From: Halomonas sp. JB37
GTDB taxonomy: Bacteria; Pseudomonadota; Gammaproteobacteria; Pseudomonadales; Halomonadaceae
NCBI RefSeq assembly: GCF_002332255.1
Contig: NZ_NRGW01000001.1
Span: 310,001-374,000, forward strand
Direction: 5' to 3'
Length of the DNA stretch: 64,000 nucleotides
The notes under the pieces were generated by a model, which saw only the letters and a list, made by a program, of their open reading frames with translations, had not been told where the DNA came from and made no database searches. The first letter of the stretch is position 1. Each line of letters starts with the position of its first letter. Positions 16,709 to 26,417 of this stretch are shown piece by piece. The position numbers were made by a program, and so were the translations under genes.

Positions 16709-17218
16709 ATGGCAGCACGCCGATGGCAAGCACTGCTGTTTAACGCCCTGCGCTTTGAGGCGGGCTGGCTGCTCTGCGTGTTAGGTGGCCCATGGGTTGC
16801 AGCGGTTGCAGGAGGCGGATTATTAACATGGCACCTGTGGCGCTTCAGGCGGCCAGGGGAATGGCAATTTATCGCCGTGTTTACGCTGCTCGGGCTGGTC
16901 ATTGATGGCAGCTTACGCCTACTAGGCGGCTTTGATTTTCATAACCAAGCACTAGTGTTTGGCCTAATACCGCTTTGGCTGTGGATGCTATGGCCACTGT
17001 TTGCCACGCTGGTTTATCACTCGCTTGCCTGGCTGTGGCGCTTCCCGTGGCTGGCCGCACTGTGTGGCGCCGTCAGCGCCCCGCTGTCTTATTACGGCGG
17101 CGCACTGCTCGCGGGAGTGAGCCTAGCTCCCTGGCTTCTTCCCGTTCATGCGCTTGTCTGGGCAACGCTTTGTTACGGCATTAGCCGGTATATTACTATT
17201 CGGCAAAGTAGCCTCTAA
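16709..17218 (+). CDS. DUF2878 membrane protein
   Basis: 169 residues, very hydrophobic, with about five to six transmembrane helices. The sequence style (WLLCVLGGPWVAA, LVIDGSLRLLGGFDF, LWLWMLWPLFATLVYHSLAWL) is that of DUF2878. The gene begins directly after the stop of the CFA-like gene without spacing, so translation is probably coupled. Family members accompany these photolyase/CFA clusters, but no function is known to me. It could be a membrane platform for the lipid-modifying enzymes (inference). It is the last gene of the run; the following 290 bp hold no gene. Confidence 0.75.
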   Translation: MAARRWQALLFNALRFEAGWLLCVLGGPWVAAVAGGGLLTWHLWRFRRPGEWQFIAVFTLLGLVIDGSLRLLGGFDFHNQALVFGLIPLWLWMLWPLFATLVYHSLAWLWRFPWLAALCGAVSAPLSYYGGALLAGVSLAPWLLPVHALVWATLCYGISRYITIRQSSL

Positions 17219-17512
17219 TGATTACCTCGCCTTTAGCAAGCCATAATGCTCTATTTAAAGTACGAAATCGCAAACTCCTCCTATTTAATAGAATAGCCAT
17301 CTCTTATTACACGCTTTCAGACGCAGCAAGGAAGTGGTAAAAATACAGGGCAGGTAGAGGATGGCGTGCATTCAGCGGTTTCGGGAAGTAGACTAGGCTT
17401 TGCCTTGCGGGCCGAGCGTTGACGCTAGACTCACGTGTTATGCTCCGGTGCTATGCCTCGGCTCTAGGTGCCGCATGCGGCCAACAACCATCTTGATACT
17501 CGGAACGATTCA
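17219..17512. other. Intergenic region before fabA
   Basis: No gene seen. TTGACG (17419-17424) and TATGCT (17439-17444) resemble promoter boxes but are only 14 bp apart, so this is a weak candidate for the fabA promoter. No clear FabR or FadR site was recognised, and no terminator with a T-run follows the DUF2878 gene. Confidence 0.3.
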
Positions 17513-18028
17513 GTGACCAAGCAACATTCCTTTAATCGCGAAGAACTGCTGGCCTGCTCGCGTGGCGAGCTCTTTGGCCCTGGAAATGCACAGCTTCCAG
17601 CTCCTAACATGCTGATGCTTGATCGCATCAAGCACATTCACGAAGAAGGCGGTGAGCATGGCAAGGGCGAACTGATCGCTGAGCTGGATATCGCCTCTGA
17701 TTTGTGGTTTTTTGACTGCCACTTCCCTGGTGATCCTGTCATGCCTGGCTGTTTAGGCCTTGATGCCATGTGGCAACTGGTCGGTTTCTATTTGGGCTGG
17801 CTAGGCCATCCAGGTCGCGGACGCGCGCTGGGCTGTGGTGAGGTCAAGTTCAGCGGACAGATCCTGCCTGAGGCTAAAAAAGTGACCTATAGTATTAATA
17901 TTAAGCGTATTATTACCCGCCGCCTCATTTTGGGTATCGCCGACGGAACGGTAACCGTCGACGGACGCGACATCTATCAGGCTAATGATCTGCGCGTTGG
18001 CCTATTCACCTCCACTGCGAATTTCTGA
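17513..18028 (+). CDS. fabA: 3-hydroxyacyl-ACP dehydratase/isomerase FabA
   Basis: 171 residues, matching the 172 of E. coli FabA. It dehydrates 3-hydroxydecanoyl-ACP and isomerises the product to cis-3-decenoyl-ACP, the entry to unsaturated fatty acids. The active site is clear: [13 protein letters not shown] holds the catalytic histidine, and [17 protein letters not shown] the catalytic aspartate. [22 protein letters not shown] is the family's N-terminal mark (given in part). I chose GTG 17513, preceded by GGAAC, because it gives the family's normal length; an in-frame GTG at 17468 would add 15 residues. fabB follows after 13 bp, the classic fabAB operon of gammaproteobacteria. Confidence 0.93.
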   Translation: MTKQHSFNREELLACSRGELFGPGNAQLPAPNMLMLDRIKHIHEEGGEHGKGELIAELDIASDLWFFDCHFPGDPVMPGCLGLDAMWQLVGFYLGWLGHPGRGRALGCGEVKFSGQILPEAKKVTYSINIKRIITRRLILGIADGTVTVDGRDIYQANDLRVGLFTSTANF

Positions 18029-18041
18029 ACAGGAGGCTCCC

Positions 18042-19265
18042 ATGCGACGAGTGGTAGTCACCGGCCTTGGCATTGTATCTTGCCTTGGCAATGACCAACG
18101 ACAGGTCCTGGACGCGCTCAAAAATGGGCGTAGCGGTATTCGTTTTAAGGAAGAGTATGCTGAGCGTGGCTTCCGTAGCCATGTAGCGGGCAGCGTCGAT
18201 ATTGACCTTGACGCGCTGATCGACCGTAAGCTGCGTCGATTTATGGGTGACGCCGCGGCCTACGCGTATGTTTCTATGGCGCAAGCTATCGAAGATGCGG
18301 GTCTCAGTGACGAACAGGTATCCAATGAGCGTACTGGCCTTATTGCCGGCTCTGGTGGTGCCTCAAGCGCCAACCAAGTCGAGGCAGCCGATGTGCTGCG
18401 CGAAAAAGGCCTGCGCCGCGTTGGGCCTTATCGAGTCACGCGTACAATGGGTAGCACCGTTTCTGCGTGCTTAGCGACGCCGTTCAAAATCAAAGGCGTG
18501 AATTTCTCTATCTCTTCTGCCTGTGCGACGTCTGCACACTGTATTGGCAGTGCAATGGAGCAAATTCAGCTAAACAAGCAGGACGTGGTGTTTGCCGGCG
18601 GCGGTGAAGAAGAGCACTGGACACTTTCCTGCCTCTTTGATGCCATGGGTGCTCTCTCGACCCACTACAACGACACGCCTGATAAGGCATCGCGCCCCTA
18701 CGATAAAGCGCGCGATGGCTTTGTCATTGCAGGCGGCGGCGGCATGCTGGTACTGGAAGAGTTGGAGCATGCTAAAGCGCGCGGCGCCAAGATCTATGGC
18801 GAGCTGGTGGGTTACGGCGCGACCTCCGACGGCCATGATATGGTCGCCCCTTCCGGCGAAGGTGCCATGCGCTGCATGCATCAAGCGATGGCCACGGTTG
18901 ACGGCACTATTGATTACATCAATACCCACGGCACGTCGACGCCGGTAGGTGATGTTGCGGAGTTAAAAGCCATACGCATGGTCTTTGGCAACACAACGCC
19001 TGCGATGAGCTCAACTAAATCGCTCACCGGCCACTCGTTAGGCGCTACTGGCGTGCAGGAAGCGATCTATTCACTGCTGATGATGCAGCACAGCTTTGTA
19101 GCGGCTTCGGCGAATATCACAGAGTTGGATGAGCAGGCTGATGGCTTTGATATTGTCACCGAACGCCGAGATGGCGTGACCATCAAGCGCGCGTTATCTA
19201 ATAGCTTTGGCTTTGGCGGCACCAATGCGTGCTTGGTCTTCCAACGCTATAAAGATGGACGCTAG
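18042..19265 (+). CDS. fabB: Beta-ketoacyl-ACP synthase I FabB
   Basis: 407 residues, as E. coli FabB (406). It condenses malonyl-ACP with acyl-ACP and is required to elongate the cis-3-decenoyl product of FabA. The active-site cysteine lies in [12 protein letters not shown] (~residue 163), and the two histidines in [11 protein letters not shown] and [23 protein letters not shown] is the family N-terminus. AGGAGG lies 5 nt before ATG 18042; the longer open frame into fabA is ignored. A strong hairpin follows at 19315. Confidence 0.95.
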   Translation: MRRVVVTGLGIVSCLGNDQRQVLDALKNGRSGIRFKEEYAERGFRSHVAGSVDIDLDALIDRKLRRFMGDAAAYAYVSMAQAIEDAGLSDEQVSNERTGLIAGSGGASSANQVEAADVLREKGLRRVGPYRVTRTMGSTVSACLATPFKIKGVNFSISSACATSAHCIGSAMEQIQLNKQDVVFAGGGEEEHWTLSCLFDAMGALSTHYNDTPDKASRPYDKARDGFVIAGGGGMLVLEELEHAKARGAKIYGELVGYGATSDGHDMVAPSGEGAMRCMHQAMATVDGTIDYINTHGTSTPVGDVAELKAIRMVFGNTTPAMSSTKSLTGHSLGATGVQEAIYSLLMMQHSFVAASANITELDEQADGFDIVTERRDGVTIKRALSNSFGFGGTNACLVFQRYKDGR

Positions 19266-19314
19266 GGCGACGACCGGCTTGATAAGTACCGCAGGGTAAT
19301 ATCGACGGTTGATA

Positions 19315-19345
19315 CAATAATGGCGCCCTATGGGCGCCATTATTG
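19315..19345. terminator. Bidirectional hairpin between fabB and the plsC-like gene
   Basis: A perfect 14-bp stem (19315-19328 with 19332-19345, core ATGGCGCCC/GGGCGCCAT) with a 3-nt TAT loop. It lies between convergent genes. No long T-run follows on either strand, but the stem is AT-flanked, so a bidirectional terminator is likely. Confidence 0.65.
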
Positions 19346-19355
19346 GTTCAAAGCT

Positions 19356-19415
19356 ATGTCGTTAAAAACAATGTTGTTAAAAACAATGTTGTTAAAAGCT
19401 ATGTCGTTATCGAGA
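19356..19415. repeat. 15-bp tandem repeat over the stop of the plsC-like gene
   Basis: Three full 15-bp units (ATGTYGTTAAAARCW; 19356-19370, 19371-19385, 19386-19400) and a partial fourth (from 19401). The last unit contains the stop codon of the minus-strand acyltransferase gene (19407-19409). Confidence 0.85.
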
Positions 19416-20141
19416 GGTAGGTCGTGGCACCTCAGAAATTTCTTGCAGCTGTGCCTCGATCCATACTTCCACTTCGGCGAGCACTTCATCGGGCATACGC
19501 CCCGCTGTTTCAATGGGCTTGCCAATGCGCACACGCAGCACGCCAGGACGCTTAACCCAATGACGCCCAGGCCAACGCTCCCCTGCGTTATGGGCAACGG
19601 GCAACACCGGCACGCCAGCACGGCATGCCACTACGCTGCCACTTTTGTTGTAACGTTTACGCTGACCGGGGTCAACCCGCGTGCCTTCCGGAAAAATAAG
19701 TACCGATAGCCCGGTGCCCAGCCGCTCAACGCCTTGAGTCAACACCTGCTTCATCGCTCGCGCTGGTTTAGAGCGATCCAAGCTAATTGGGCGCAACAGT
19801 CGTAGCCCCCAGCCAAAAATAGGCAGACGCAGTAATTCGCGTTTCAGCACGGTGCATACCGGTGGTTTCATCACCTGTAGAAACACGGTTTCCCATTCGC
19901 ACTGATGATTGGCTTGAATCACACAGGGGCCGCTAGGCAGATTTTCTCGCCCTTGAATATCGTAGCTCACCCCGCACGCGATTCGAAACCACACCATTAA
20001 GAAGTAGTTATACAAATTCAGTAATCGATAGCGGCCCGACAGCGGCAAAAAGGGAGCGATCGGTAAAAAGAGTACGCCAATCATCAGCATAGCTAGAAAA
20101 TAGCCAGCATAAAAGATCAGGCTGCGAACCACATTTATCAA
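19407..20141 (-). CDS. 1-acyl-sn-glycerol-3-phosphate acyltransferase-like protein (PlsC family)
   Basis: 244 residues. An N-terminal hydrophobic segment (residues ~5-30) anchors it to the inner membrane. The catalytic block is NHQCEWETVFL (~residue 78), an H-x4-E variant of the H-x4-D motif seen in several proteobacterial PlsC homologues, followed by FPEGTRVDPGQ (~150), the glycerol-phosphate contact. It should transfer an acyl chain to lysophosphatidic acid or a related lysolipid. It starts within the end of the next upstream gene (4-bp overlap), so the two are co-translated. Position next to fabAB is suggestive but they are on opposite strands. Confidence 0.85.
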   Translation of the reverse strand: MINVVRSLIFYAGYFLAMLMIGVLFLPIAPFLPLSGRYRLLNLYNYFLMVWFRIACGVSYDIQGRENLPSGPCVIQANHQCEWETVFLQVMKPPVCTVLKRELLRLPIFGWGLRLLRPISLDRSKPARAMKQVLTQGVERLGTGLSVLIFPEGTRVDPGQRKRYNKSGSVVACRAGVPVLPVAHNAGERWPGRHWVKRPGVLRVRIGKPIETAGRMPDEVLAEVEVWIEAQLQEISEVPRPTSR

Positions 20142-21028
20142 GCCGATGCTCCTGTATCGTCAGCACGGTCATTCTCACGGGTCAAACACCATGCATCGAG
20201 CATACGCCCCGCCTCTAAACGCCAAGGTTTTTGATGAACACCGAAGACATCGAGCACTCGCCGACAGTTTAAAACGCGCCGTAGCTTAGCATCGTGATGG
20301 TGCTTCAGCGGTTGCACCTCACCCAGCACAATCTGCTCGCCACGCCCTTCAAGGTGCGTTAACAGCTGGGTGCGTATCATCGAGGTGAACGTAAAAGCGC
20401 TGACGGGCTCGGTGCCGGCAAGATGATACGCCCCCCAAGCATTCGCACCACCGATCTGTTGCTGAAGCATGCCGATTAGCGCCATCGCGACAGCATCTGC
20501 AGATGTCGGGCAAAAAATCACGTCTTCCGCCGCGCGTACCGCTTCTTGAGCGACCAAACTATCGATGATGTCATTGAGCCACGCATGGCTGCCCTCTAAA
20601 GCAAACAGCGGGCCTAGGCGCACAATCAAATGACGCTGCAGCTCGGCGCGGATACGATCCCCGGCCTGCACCAGTCGACGCAGGCTTTCGTCTCGCGGGG
20701 CAGGCACGACATGTTCGTCGATAGGAACGTCCAAACCATCTTCATAGAGCTGATCAGAGACACACCATATCAGCGCTACGTCTTGCGATATGCAGGCATC
20801 CAAACAGGCATCAACCGCATCAGCATGAGCCGTGACCTCCGCTGGCGCCATCTCCAGCGGACGTGCCAGCGGCGGAATAATCACAGCGTCAGGCGCGATT
20901 GTCTCAAGACGTGACGCCGAGATAGACGTACCTTGCTCAATGACCAGCTCTGTGTCGGTGCGACGACTTACTTCCCGGGCCAATGCCAGGCTCAGGCAAT
21001 GTCCGGCATCCAGTATCAGCAGCTTCAA
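20138..21028 (-). CDS. RmlD-like NAD-binding protein, sugar-nucleotide reductase type
   Basis: 296 residues. It looks like a diverged extended SDR of the RmlD_sub_bind type: MKLLILDAGHCLSLALAREV for the Rossmann start (the usual GxxGxxG is degraded to GHCLSLA), LIWCVSDQLYEDGLDVPIDE where RmlD has its SDxVFDG region, then HLIVRLGPLFA and GAYHLAGTEPVSAF. The catalytic YxxxK is not obvious. Function is unknown; related genes are found beside ssb and uvrA in Halomonas-type genomes. The stop overlaps the start of the acyltransferase by 4 bp. It is the middle of a minus-strand run with ssb about 50 bp upstream. Confidence 0.65.
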   Translation of the reverse strand: MKLLILDAGHCLSLALAREVSRRTDTELVIEQGTSISASRLETIAPDAVIIPPLARPLEMAPAEVTAHADAVDACLDACISQDVALIWCVSDQLYEDGLDVPIDEHVVPAPRDESLRRLVQAGDRIRAELQRHLIVRLGPLFALEGSHAWLNDIIDSLVAQEAVRAAEDVIFCPTSADAVAMALIGMLQQQIGGANAWGAYHLAGTEPVSAFTFTSMIRTQLLTHLEGRGEQIVLGEVQPLKHHHDAKLRRVLNCRRVLDVFGVHQKPWRLEAGRMLDAWCLTRENDRADDTGASA

Positions 21029-21080
21029 GACAGCATCTCCTCGTCACGCCTCATTCTAAGGTGCGCGGCTAATAGCGCTC

Positions 21081-21746
21081 TCAGAACGGAATCTCGTCGT
21101 CGAAGTCATCGAAGTTGCCCGGATCTGGAGCGCCATAGCTGTTGTTTTGCTGGTGAGGCTGAGGTGCTTGATTGCCCTGATGCGACGGTGCTGGCTGCGC
21201 AGGGCGAGGCGTCGACTGAGGGCTATTCTGCTGAGAATAACCGCCCCCCTGATTATGCTGGGCCGGGCTGCTCGGTGCGGCATGATTTTGAACCGGGCTA
21301 TTCTGAGCCGGTGCATTCTGAGCCGGTGCATTCTGGGCAGGGCCGTTCTGAGCAGCATTATTTTGAGGATAGCTATTTTGCGGCGCGCCGCCGCCCTGGA
21401 AATCACCCGTACGGCCGTCCAGCATCTGCATATCGTTAGCAACGATTTCAGTTGAGTAGCGATCCTGGCCGTTCTGATCCTGCCATTTACGCGTTTGCAG
21501 GCGCCCTTCGATGTAGACTTTAGAGCCTTTTTTCAGGTACTGCTGGGCGATTTCGGCCGTCTTATTGAACATAACGACACGGTGCCATTCGGTGCGCTCT
21601 TGGCGCTGACCGCTCTGGCGATCCATCCATGTATCGCTGGTCGCCACGTTCAAATTTGCCACGGCTGTACCGCTTGGCGTGAAGCGCATCTCAGGGTCTT
21701 GCCCGAGGTTACCAATCAAAATGACCTTGTTAATACCGCGAGCCAT
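21081..21746 (-). CDS. ssb: Single-stranded DNA-binding protein SSB
   Basis: 221 residues. The OB fold occupies residues 1-110 ([20 protein letters not shown], then [13 protein letters not shown] and [15 protein letters not shown]). A long Gln/Asn/Pro/Ala-rich linker follows, and the tail ends DFDDEIPF, the acidic tip that recruits repair and replication partners. It binds single-stranded DNA as a tetramer. The linker contains near-identical AQNAP-type units encoded by a 15-bp repeat (21291-21375), making it longer than the 178-residue E. coli protein. ssb lies near the divergent uvrA, as in E. coli, but with an MFS gene between. Confidence 0.95.
   Translation of the reverse strand: MARGINKVILIGNLGQDPEMRFTPSGTAVANLNVATSDTWMDRQSGQRQERTEWHRVVMFNKTAEIAQQYLKKGSKVYIEGRLQTRKWQDQNGQDRYSTEIVANDMQMLDGRTGDFQGGGAPQNSYPQNNAAQNGPAQNAPAQNAPAQNSPVQNHAAPSSPAQHNQGGGYSQQNSPQSTPRPAQPAPSHQGNQAPQPHQQNNSYGAPDPGNFDDFDDEIPF
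21291..21375. repeat. 15-bp minisatellite in the SSB linker
   Basis: Degenerate 15-bp units (ATTCTGAGCCGGTGC on the plus strand) repeated about five times. They encode successive AQNAP-like pentapeptides, so length changes would keep the reading frame. Confidence 0.75.
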
Positions 21747-21824
21747 AAGGTGCTCCTTTTATCTTTTAATAAGTGTCACGTAGGGTTAATTGCCAGCCAA
21801 GGCCAATGTCGCGGCCCTGCTTGG

Positions 21825-23204
21825 TTATGATTGGGGTGGCGACATTAGCCTAGTCAATGTCGCTCGATCCAGCTGCTGGCGATTCACTTTCAAATAGACC
21901 AAGCGTTCTTCCGGCACCAGCATAACGTCTTCAACACCGACCACGTCGGCTAAATGCTCCATGAGTAGGTCCAGCGTATCCGCATGCGTGTCATCTAACG
22001 CAACTATTTCACTGGATAGCGGCGGTGGCGACGGCATCCACCACATTGCCACCCACCAGCAAAGGGCCAGCCCTGCACAGCCAATAAAGACTGCATTGAG
22101 CCCTCCGAAATGGGCCAAAAGCCCCCCCAGAGTACCGCCTAAAAAAGCACCTAAAAACTGGCTGGTAGAGTAAACCCCCATCGCCGTGCCTTTCGCTCCG
22201 GCTGGCGCCAACTTACTGAGCATGGAAGGTAATGTGGCTTCCAGCAAATTGAAGCCGGTAAAGAACACAAACAGCCATACAAACAGCCAATCTCCTGCGA
22301 AGAATGGCAACCCGAGCCCTGCCAAGCTAATGACAATAGCGCCGATTGCCAGCAAACACATCAGCCGCATTTGCTGCTTTTTTTCCGCCACAACAATGAG
22401 CGGCACCATAGCTACAAACGAGAGTGCCATAATGCCTAGATAAGCCAGCCCATGATACTCAATCGGAACACCGGCACCCAATAGACGGAAAGGAACCGCC
22501 ACAAAGATCGCCATCAGTACCAAATGCAGTGAAAAAATCGACACGTCAAGCCGCCATAAATCGGGGCGCATAATCACGCTTTTGAACTGCTGACGATCCA
22601 TGCTGACATCACGATGGCGGCGACGGCGTGGCGCGGCAGGCACCCAACGCCACAGCACTAGCAACCCCACCAGCGTCAGTAGCGCAGTAAACCAGAAAAC
22701 GCCGGCTAATCCTGCCCAGGCCGCCAGCCAAGGGCCTAACACCATGGCAATCGCAAACGACACGCCAATCGATAACCCAATGATCGCCATAGCGGCCGTA
22801 CGAACCTCTTCACGGGTTTGATCGGCAAGAAGCGCCATAATAGCCGCTGCAACGGCGCCCCCGCCTTGGAGGGCCCGCCCGGCGATGATGCCCACCATGG
22901 TGTCGGAAAGGGCCGCCACCATGCTGCCAAGCGCAAAAATCACCAGCCCCAGTGCAATCACCCGTTTGCGACCGATACGGTCTGAAAGTAAGCCAAACGG
23001 AATTTGCAGCGTCGCCTGAGTTAGACCATAAATACCCAGCGCCACGCCCACTAGCAGAGGTGTCGATCCTTCCAGCGTGTCGGCGTATAGCGCCAACACC
23101 GGCAGCACCATGAACAAACCCAGCATACGAGACGCATAAAGCCCGGCCAAACCGCTAATTGCACGGCGTTCAGAGCCCAGCAATAACGCGGAAACCTTGC
23201 GCAT
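21825..23204 (-). CDS. yajR: MFS transporter with C-terminal YAM domain (YajR-like)
   Basis: 459 residues with 12 predicted transmembrane helices. SRMLGLFMVLPVLALYADTL and GIYGLTQATLQIPFGLLSDR (motif A, DRIGRK) match E. coli YajR closely, as does GTAMGVYSTSQFLGAFLGG in the second half. After helix 12 a soluble domain of about 65 residues (LMEHLADVVGVEDVMLVP, VYLKVNR) corresponds to YajR's ferredoxin-like YAM domain. The substrate of YajR is not firmly known; a proton-driven exporter is expected. It lies between ssb and uvrA, divergent from uvrA with about 200 bp between starts. Confidence 0.88.
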   Translation of the reverse strand: MRKVSALLLGSERRAISGLAGLYASRMLGLFMVLPVLALYADTLEGSTPLLVGVALGIYGLTQATLQIPFGLLSDRIGRKRVIALGLVIFALGSMVAALSDTMVGIIAGRALQGGGAVAAAIMALLADQTREEVRTAAMAIIGLSIGVSFAIAMVLGPWLAAWAGLAGVFWFTALLTLVGLLVLWRWVPAAPRRRRHRDVSMDRQQFKSVIMRPDLWRLDVSIFSLHLVLMAIFVAVPFRLLGAGVPIEYHGLAYLGIMALSFVAMVPLIVVAEKKQQMRLMCLLAIGAIVISLAGLGLPFFAGDWLFVWLFVFFTGFNLLEATLPSMLSKLAPAGAKGTAMGVYSTSQFLGAFLGGTLGGLLAHFGGLNAVFIGCAGLALCWWVAMWWMPSPPPLSSEIVALDDTHADTLDLLMEHLADVVGVEDVMLVPEERLVYLKVNRQQLDRATLTRLMSPPQS

Positions 23205-23348
23205 AATGCCCCTGTGTACAATGAAAAATAGCTACGTGATGGATAAACATGCGGTGAATAAGCATAACGTTTTGAGATAATCCTCCATTCTAGCGGTTTG
23301 CGCTCACGCTGGAAACGTCGCACGTTGCCGCAGGTTAATAATGCGGTT

Positions 23349-23378
23349 TTGCCGGGAGGGGCACGACAAACGTATAAT
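23349..23378 (+). promoter_or_regulatory. Putative sigma-70 promoter of uvrA
   Basis: TTGCCG (23349-23354) and a perfect TATAAT (23373-23378), with an 18-bp spacer, 30 bp before the uvrA start. I found no CTGT-N8-ACAG LexA box near it. Confidence 0.6.
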
Positions 23379-23408
23379 CACGTTTTTACCGCGCGATTCG
23401 AGGTGTTG

Positions 23409-26255
23409 ATGGACAGCATTCTGGTCAGGGGTGCCCGCACCCACAACCTCAAGCAGATCGATGTGGAACTGCCCCGTAACAAGCTCATTGTGATTACCGG
23501 CCTCTCTGGGTCGGGCAAATCGTCGTTGGCGTTCGATACGTTATATGCCGAGGGCCAACGCCGCTACGTGGAATCGCTTTCCACCTATGCGCGTCAGTTC
23601 CTGTCGATCATGGAAAAGCCCGATGTGGATCACATTGAAGGGCTTTCGCCTGCGATCTCTATTGAACAGAAGTCCACTTCCCACAACCCACGCTCAACCG
23701 TGGGCACGATTACCGAAATTTATGACTATCTGCGCCTGCTGTTTGCCCGCGCGGGAACGCCGCGCTGCCCAGAACACGGTGAAGACTTAGAAGCGCAAAC
23801 TATCTCGCAGATGGTCGATCAGGTCATGAATCTCGCCGAAGGCACCAAGCTGATGCTGCTGGCGCCGGTCGTTAAAGGTCGCAAAGGTGAGCACCTTCAA
23901 TTATTAGCTGAGCTGCGGGCCCAGGGGTTTGTTCGCGCACTCGTCGACGGCCAGGTGCTTGAACTCGATGACATTGCACCGCTCGATAAGCGCAAAAAGC
24001 ATGATATCAGCGTGGTGGTTGATCGCTTTAAAGTGCGCGATGACCTTGCTCAACGGCTGGCGGAATCTTTCGAAACAGCGCTAAATCTAGCCGATGGGAC
24101 CGCCATGATTCACTTCATGGACGGTGAGCGCGGTGATCTTGCCTTCTCCTCGCGCTTTGCCTGTCCGGTGTGCGGCTACTCGCTGGCAGAGCTTGAGCCG
24201 CGCATGTTCTCGTTCAACAATCCAGCCGGCGCCTGCCCCACCTGTGATGGCCTGGGCGTGCAGCAGTATTTCGATCCTGACAAGCTGATCAGCCATCCTG
24301 AGCTTTCCTTGGCGGAGGGCGTTATCAAAGGCTGGGATCGACGCAATATTTACTACTTCACTCAGCTCCAGGCGTTGGCTCAGCACTATCGCTTTGAGCT
24401 TGAAACCCCGTGGAAGGAGCTCGCTCGCCACGAGCAGGAAATTATCTTAAACGGCAGCGGTGATGAGCAGGTGCCGTTTGTCTACGTGGGTGATCGTGGT
24501 CGCAAAGTCACCCGCGAGCATGCTTTCGAGGGCGTTCTGCCCAATATGCAGCGCCGCTATCGGGAAACCGAGTCCAACATGGTGCGCGATGATCTGTCTA
24601 AGTATATCGCGGTGCAGCCCTGCGCTACCTGTAGTGGCTCGCGACTACGCCAAGAGTCGCGCCATGTGTACGTGGATGATCACAACATTGCCGAGATTGT
24701 GCGTTTCCCGATTGGCGAAGCATGGCGCTACTTTGCCGACCTCAGCTTACCGGGGCGCAAGGGTGAGATTGCCGATAAAATCGTTCATGAGATCCACGCT
24801 CGGCTAGAGTTTTTGGTCAATGTAGGGCTGGACTATCTCAACTTGGAGCGCAGCGCTGACACGCTTTCCGGCGGTGAAGCGCAGCGTATTCGCTTAGCCA
24901 GCCAGATTGGCGCTGGCCTCGTCGGCGTTATGTATATTCTTGATGAGCCTTCAATTGGCTTGCACCAGCGCGACAATGACCGGCTGTTGAAAACCCTTGA
25001 GCGACTGCGCGATTTGGGCAATACCGTGATTGTTGTCGAGCACGACGAAGACGCTATCCGTGCCGCTGACCACGTGCTGGACATTGGCCCAGGGGCTGGC
25101 GTCCACGGCGGCGAGATTGTCGCCCAGGGCACGCCGCAAGATGTGATGGACAACCCTAACTCGCTGACCGGTCAATATCTTTCTGGCACGCGTGAAATCG
25201 CCGTACCGCCTTGGCGCATTCCCGGCAACCCGGAGAAACAGCTGATTGTGCGTGGCGCCACTGGCAACAACTTGCAAGACGTTACGTTGACGCTGCCATT
25301 AGGGCTGTTTATCGCGATTACCGGCGTCTCTGGGTCAGGCAAATCGACGTTGATCAACGGCACCTTAATGCCGATTGCGGCAAGAGAACTGAACCGTGCA
25401 ACGACGCTAACCCCGGCGCCTTATCAAAAAATTGAGGGGCTCGATCAGCTGGATAAGGTTATCGATATTGACCAAAGCCCGATTGGGCGAACGCCGCGCT
25501 CCAACCCAGCGACCTATACCGGCATTTTCACACCGATTCGCGAGCTGTTCGCGGGCACCCAGGAAGCGCGCTCGCGAGGCTATAAGCCAGGGCGCTTCAG
25601 CTTTAATGTCAAGGGCGGGCGCTGTGAGGCGTGCCAGGGCGAAGGCATGATCAAGGTGGAAATGCACTTCTTGCCGGATATTTACGTGCCCTGCGACGTG
25701 TGTAAAGGCAAGCGTTATAACCGTGAAACGCTTGATATCCACTACAAAGGCAAAACGATTCACGAAGTGCTGGCCATGACAGTGGAAGATGCTTTGGCGT
25801 TCTTTAGCCCGGTGCCCGCCATTGCTCGTCGCCTACAGACGTTGCTAGATGTAGGGCTCTCCTACATTCGCCTGGGGCAAAGCGCGACGACCCTATCGGG
25901 TGGTGAAGCACAGCGGGTTAAACTCGCTCGTGAATTAGCCAAACGTGATACGGGTAAAACCCTCTATATATTGGATGAGCCCACCACCGGCCTGCATTTT
26001 GAAGATATTCGCCAACTGCTCACGGTGCTCCACCGCCTGCGCGACCATGGCAACACCATCGTGGTCATTGAGCATAATTTGGACGTGATCAAAACTGCTG
26101 ACTGGATTGTTGATCTAGGTCCCGAGGGTGGCTCAGGTGGCGGTCAGATTATTGCAGAAGGCACGCCTGAACAGATCGCCAAGCTTGAGGTCTCGCATAC
26201 TGGCCACTTCTTAGCACCATTGCTGGCACGCGGTAATCGCGCGACTAAACGCTGA
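23409..26255 (+). CDS. uvrA: Excinuclease ABC subunit A (UvrA)
   Basis: 948 residues (E. coli 940). UvrA recognises DNA damage and loads UvrB for nucleotide excision repair. Two ABC ATPase modules are visible: Walker [14 protein letters not shown] (~residue 31) and [13 protein letters not shown] (~640), and signatures [12 protein letters not shown] and [12 protein letters not shown]. Zinc sites are CPVCGY...CPTCDG and CEACQGEG...CDVCKGK. The start at ATG 23409 ([14 protein letters not shown]) matches the family; the frame is open for 37 codons upstream through the promoter. GAGG lies just upstream. With phrB it gives the window two DNA repair pathways for UV damage. Confidence 0.96.
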   Translation: MDSILVRGARTHNLKQIDVELPRNKLIVITGLSGSGKSSLAFDTLYAEGQRRYVESLSTYARQFLSIMEKPDVDHIEGLSPAISIEQKSTSHNPRSTVGTITEIYDYLRLLFARAGTPRCPEHGEDLEAQTISQMVDQVMNLAEGTKLMLLAPVVKGRKGEHLQLLAELRAQGFVRALVDGQVLELDDIAPLDKRKKHDISVVVDRFKVRDDLAQRLAESFETALNLADGTAMIHFMDGERGDLAFSSRFACPVCGYSLAELEPRMFSFNNPAGACPTCDGLGVQQYFDPDKLISHPELSLAEGVIKGWDRRNIYYFTQLQALAQHYRFELETPWKELARHEQEIILNGSGDEQVPFVYVGDRGRKVTREHAFEGVLPNMQRRYRETESNMVRDDLSKYIAVQPCATCSGSRLRQESRHVYVDDHNIAEIVRFPIGEAWRYFADLSLPGRKGEIADKIVHEIHARLEFLVNVGLDYLNLERSADTLSGGEAQRIRLASQIGAGLVGVMYILDEPSIGLHQRDNDRLLKTLERLRDLGNTVIVVEHDEDAIRAADHVLDIGPGAGVHGGEIVAQGTPQDVMDNPNSLTGQYLSGTREIAVPPWRIPGNPEKQLIVRGATGNNLQDVTLTLPLGLFIAITGVSGSGKSTLINGTLMPIAARELNRATTLTPAPYQKIEGLDQLDKVIDIDQSPIGRTPRSNPATYTGIFTPIRELFAGTQEARSRGYKPGRFSFNVKGGRCEACQGEGMIKVEMHFLPDIYVPCDVCKGKRYNRETLDIHYKGKTIHEVLAMTVEDALAFFSPVPAIARRLQTLLDVGLSYIRLGQSATTLSGGEAQRVKLARELAKRDTGKTLYILDEPTTGLHFEDIRQLLTVLHRLRDHGNTIVVIEHNLDVIKTADWIVDLGPEGGSGGGQIIAEGTPEQIAKLEVSHTGHFLAPLLARGNRATKR

Positions 26256-26271
26256 CCGCCAGAGAAGGCGG
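26256..26271 (+). terminator. Weak terminator candidate after uvrA
   Basis: CCGCC (26256-26260) and GGCGG (26267-26271) form a 5-bp stem starting at the base after the uvrA stop, followed by CTAAATTTA rather than a T-run. A second stem, CCCCTC/GAGGGG, lies at 26303-26324. Confidence 0.3.
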
Positions 26272-26417
26272 CTAAATTTAGTTGCACAGGGTAACAAGGG
26301 AGCCCCTCCTGGCGACAAGAGGGGTATAGTGGCCATGCATTTTTGGTAGCCATATTTTTGTAGTATTGAGCAAAAACAGGAGAGAGAAATACTTGCTCTC
26401 TCTTAAAGGGACACGTT

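Noticed and set aside
19320..19709. Plus-strand ORF of 129 codons containing MSLKTMLLKTMLLK repeats
   Set aside because: It is produced by the 15-bp tandem repeat and the antisense of the plsC-like gene; no ribosome site or family match.
21291..21375. Possible CRISPR-like direct repeats
   Set aside because: Contiguous 15-bp units inside the ssb coding frame without spacers; a coding minisatellite.
23205..23408. LexA (SOS) box upstream of uvrA
   Set aside because: No CTGT-N8-ACAG match; CTGTGTACA at about 23212 lacks the second half at the right spacing.
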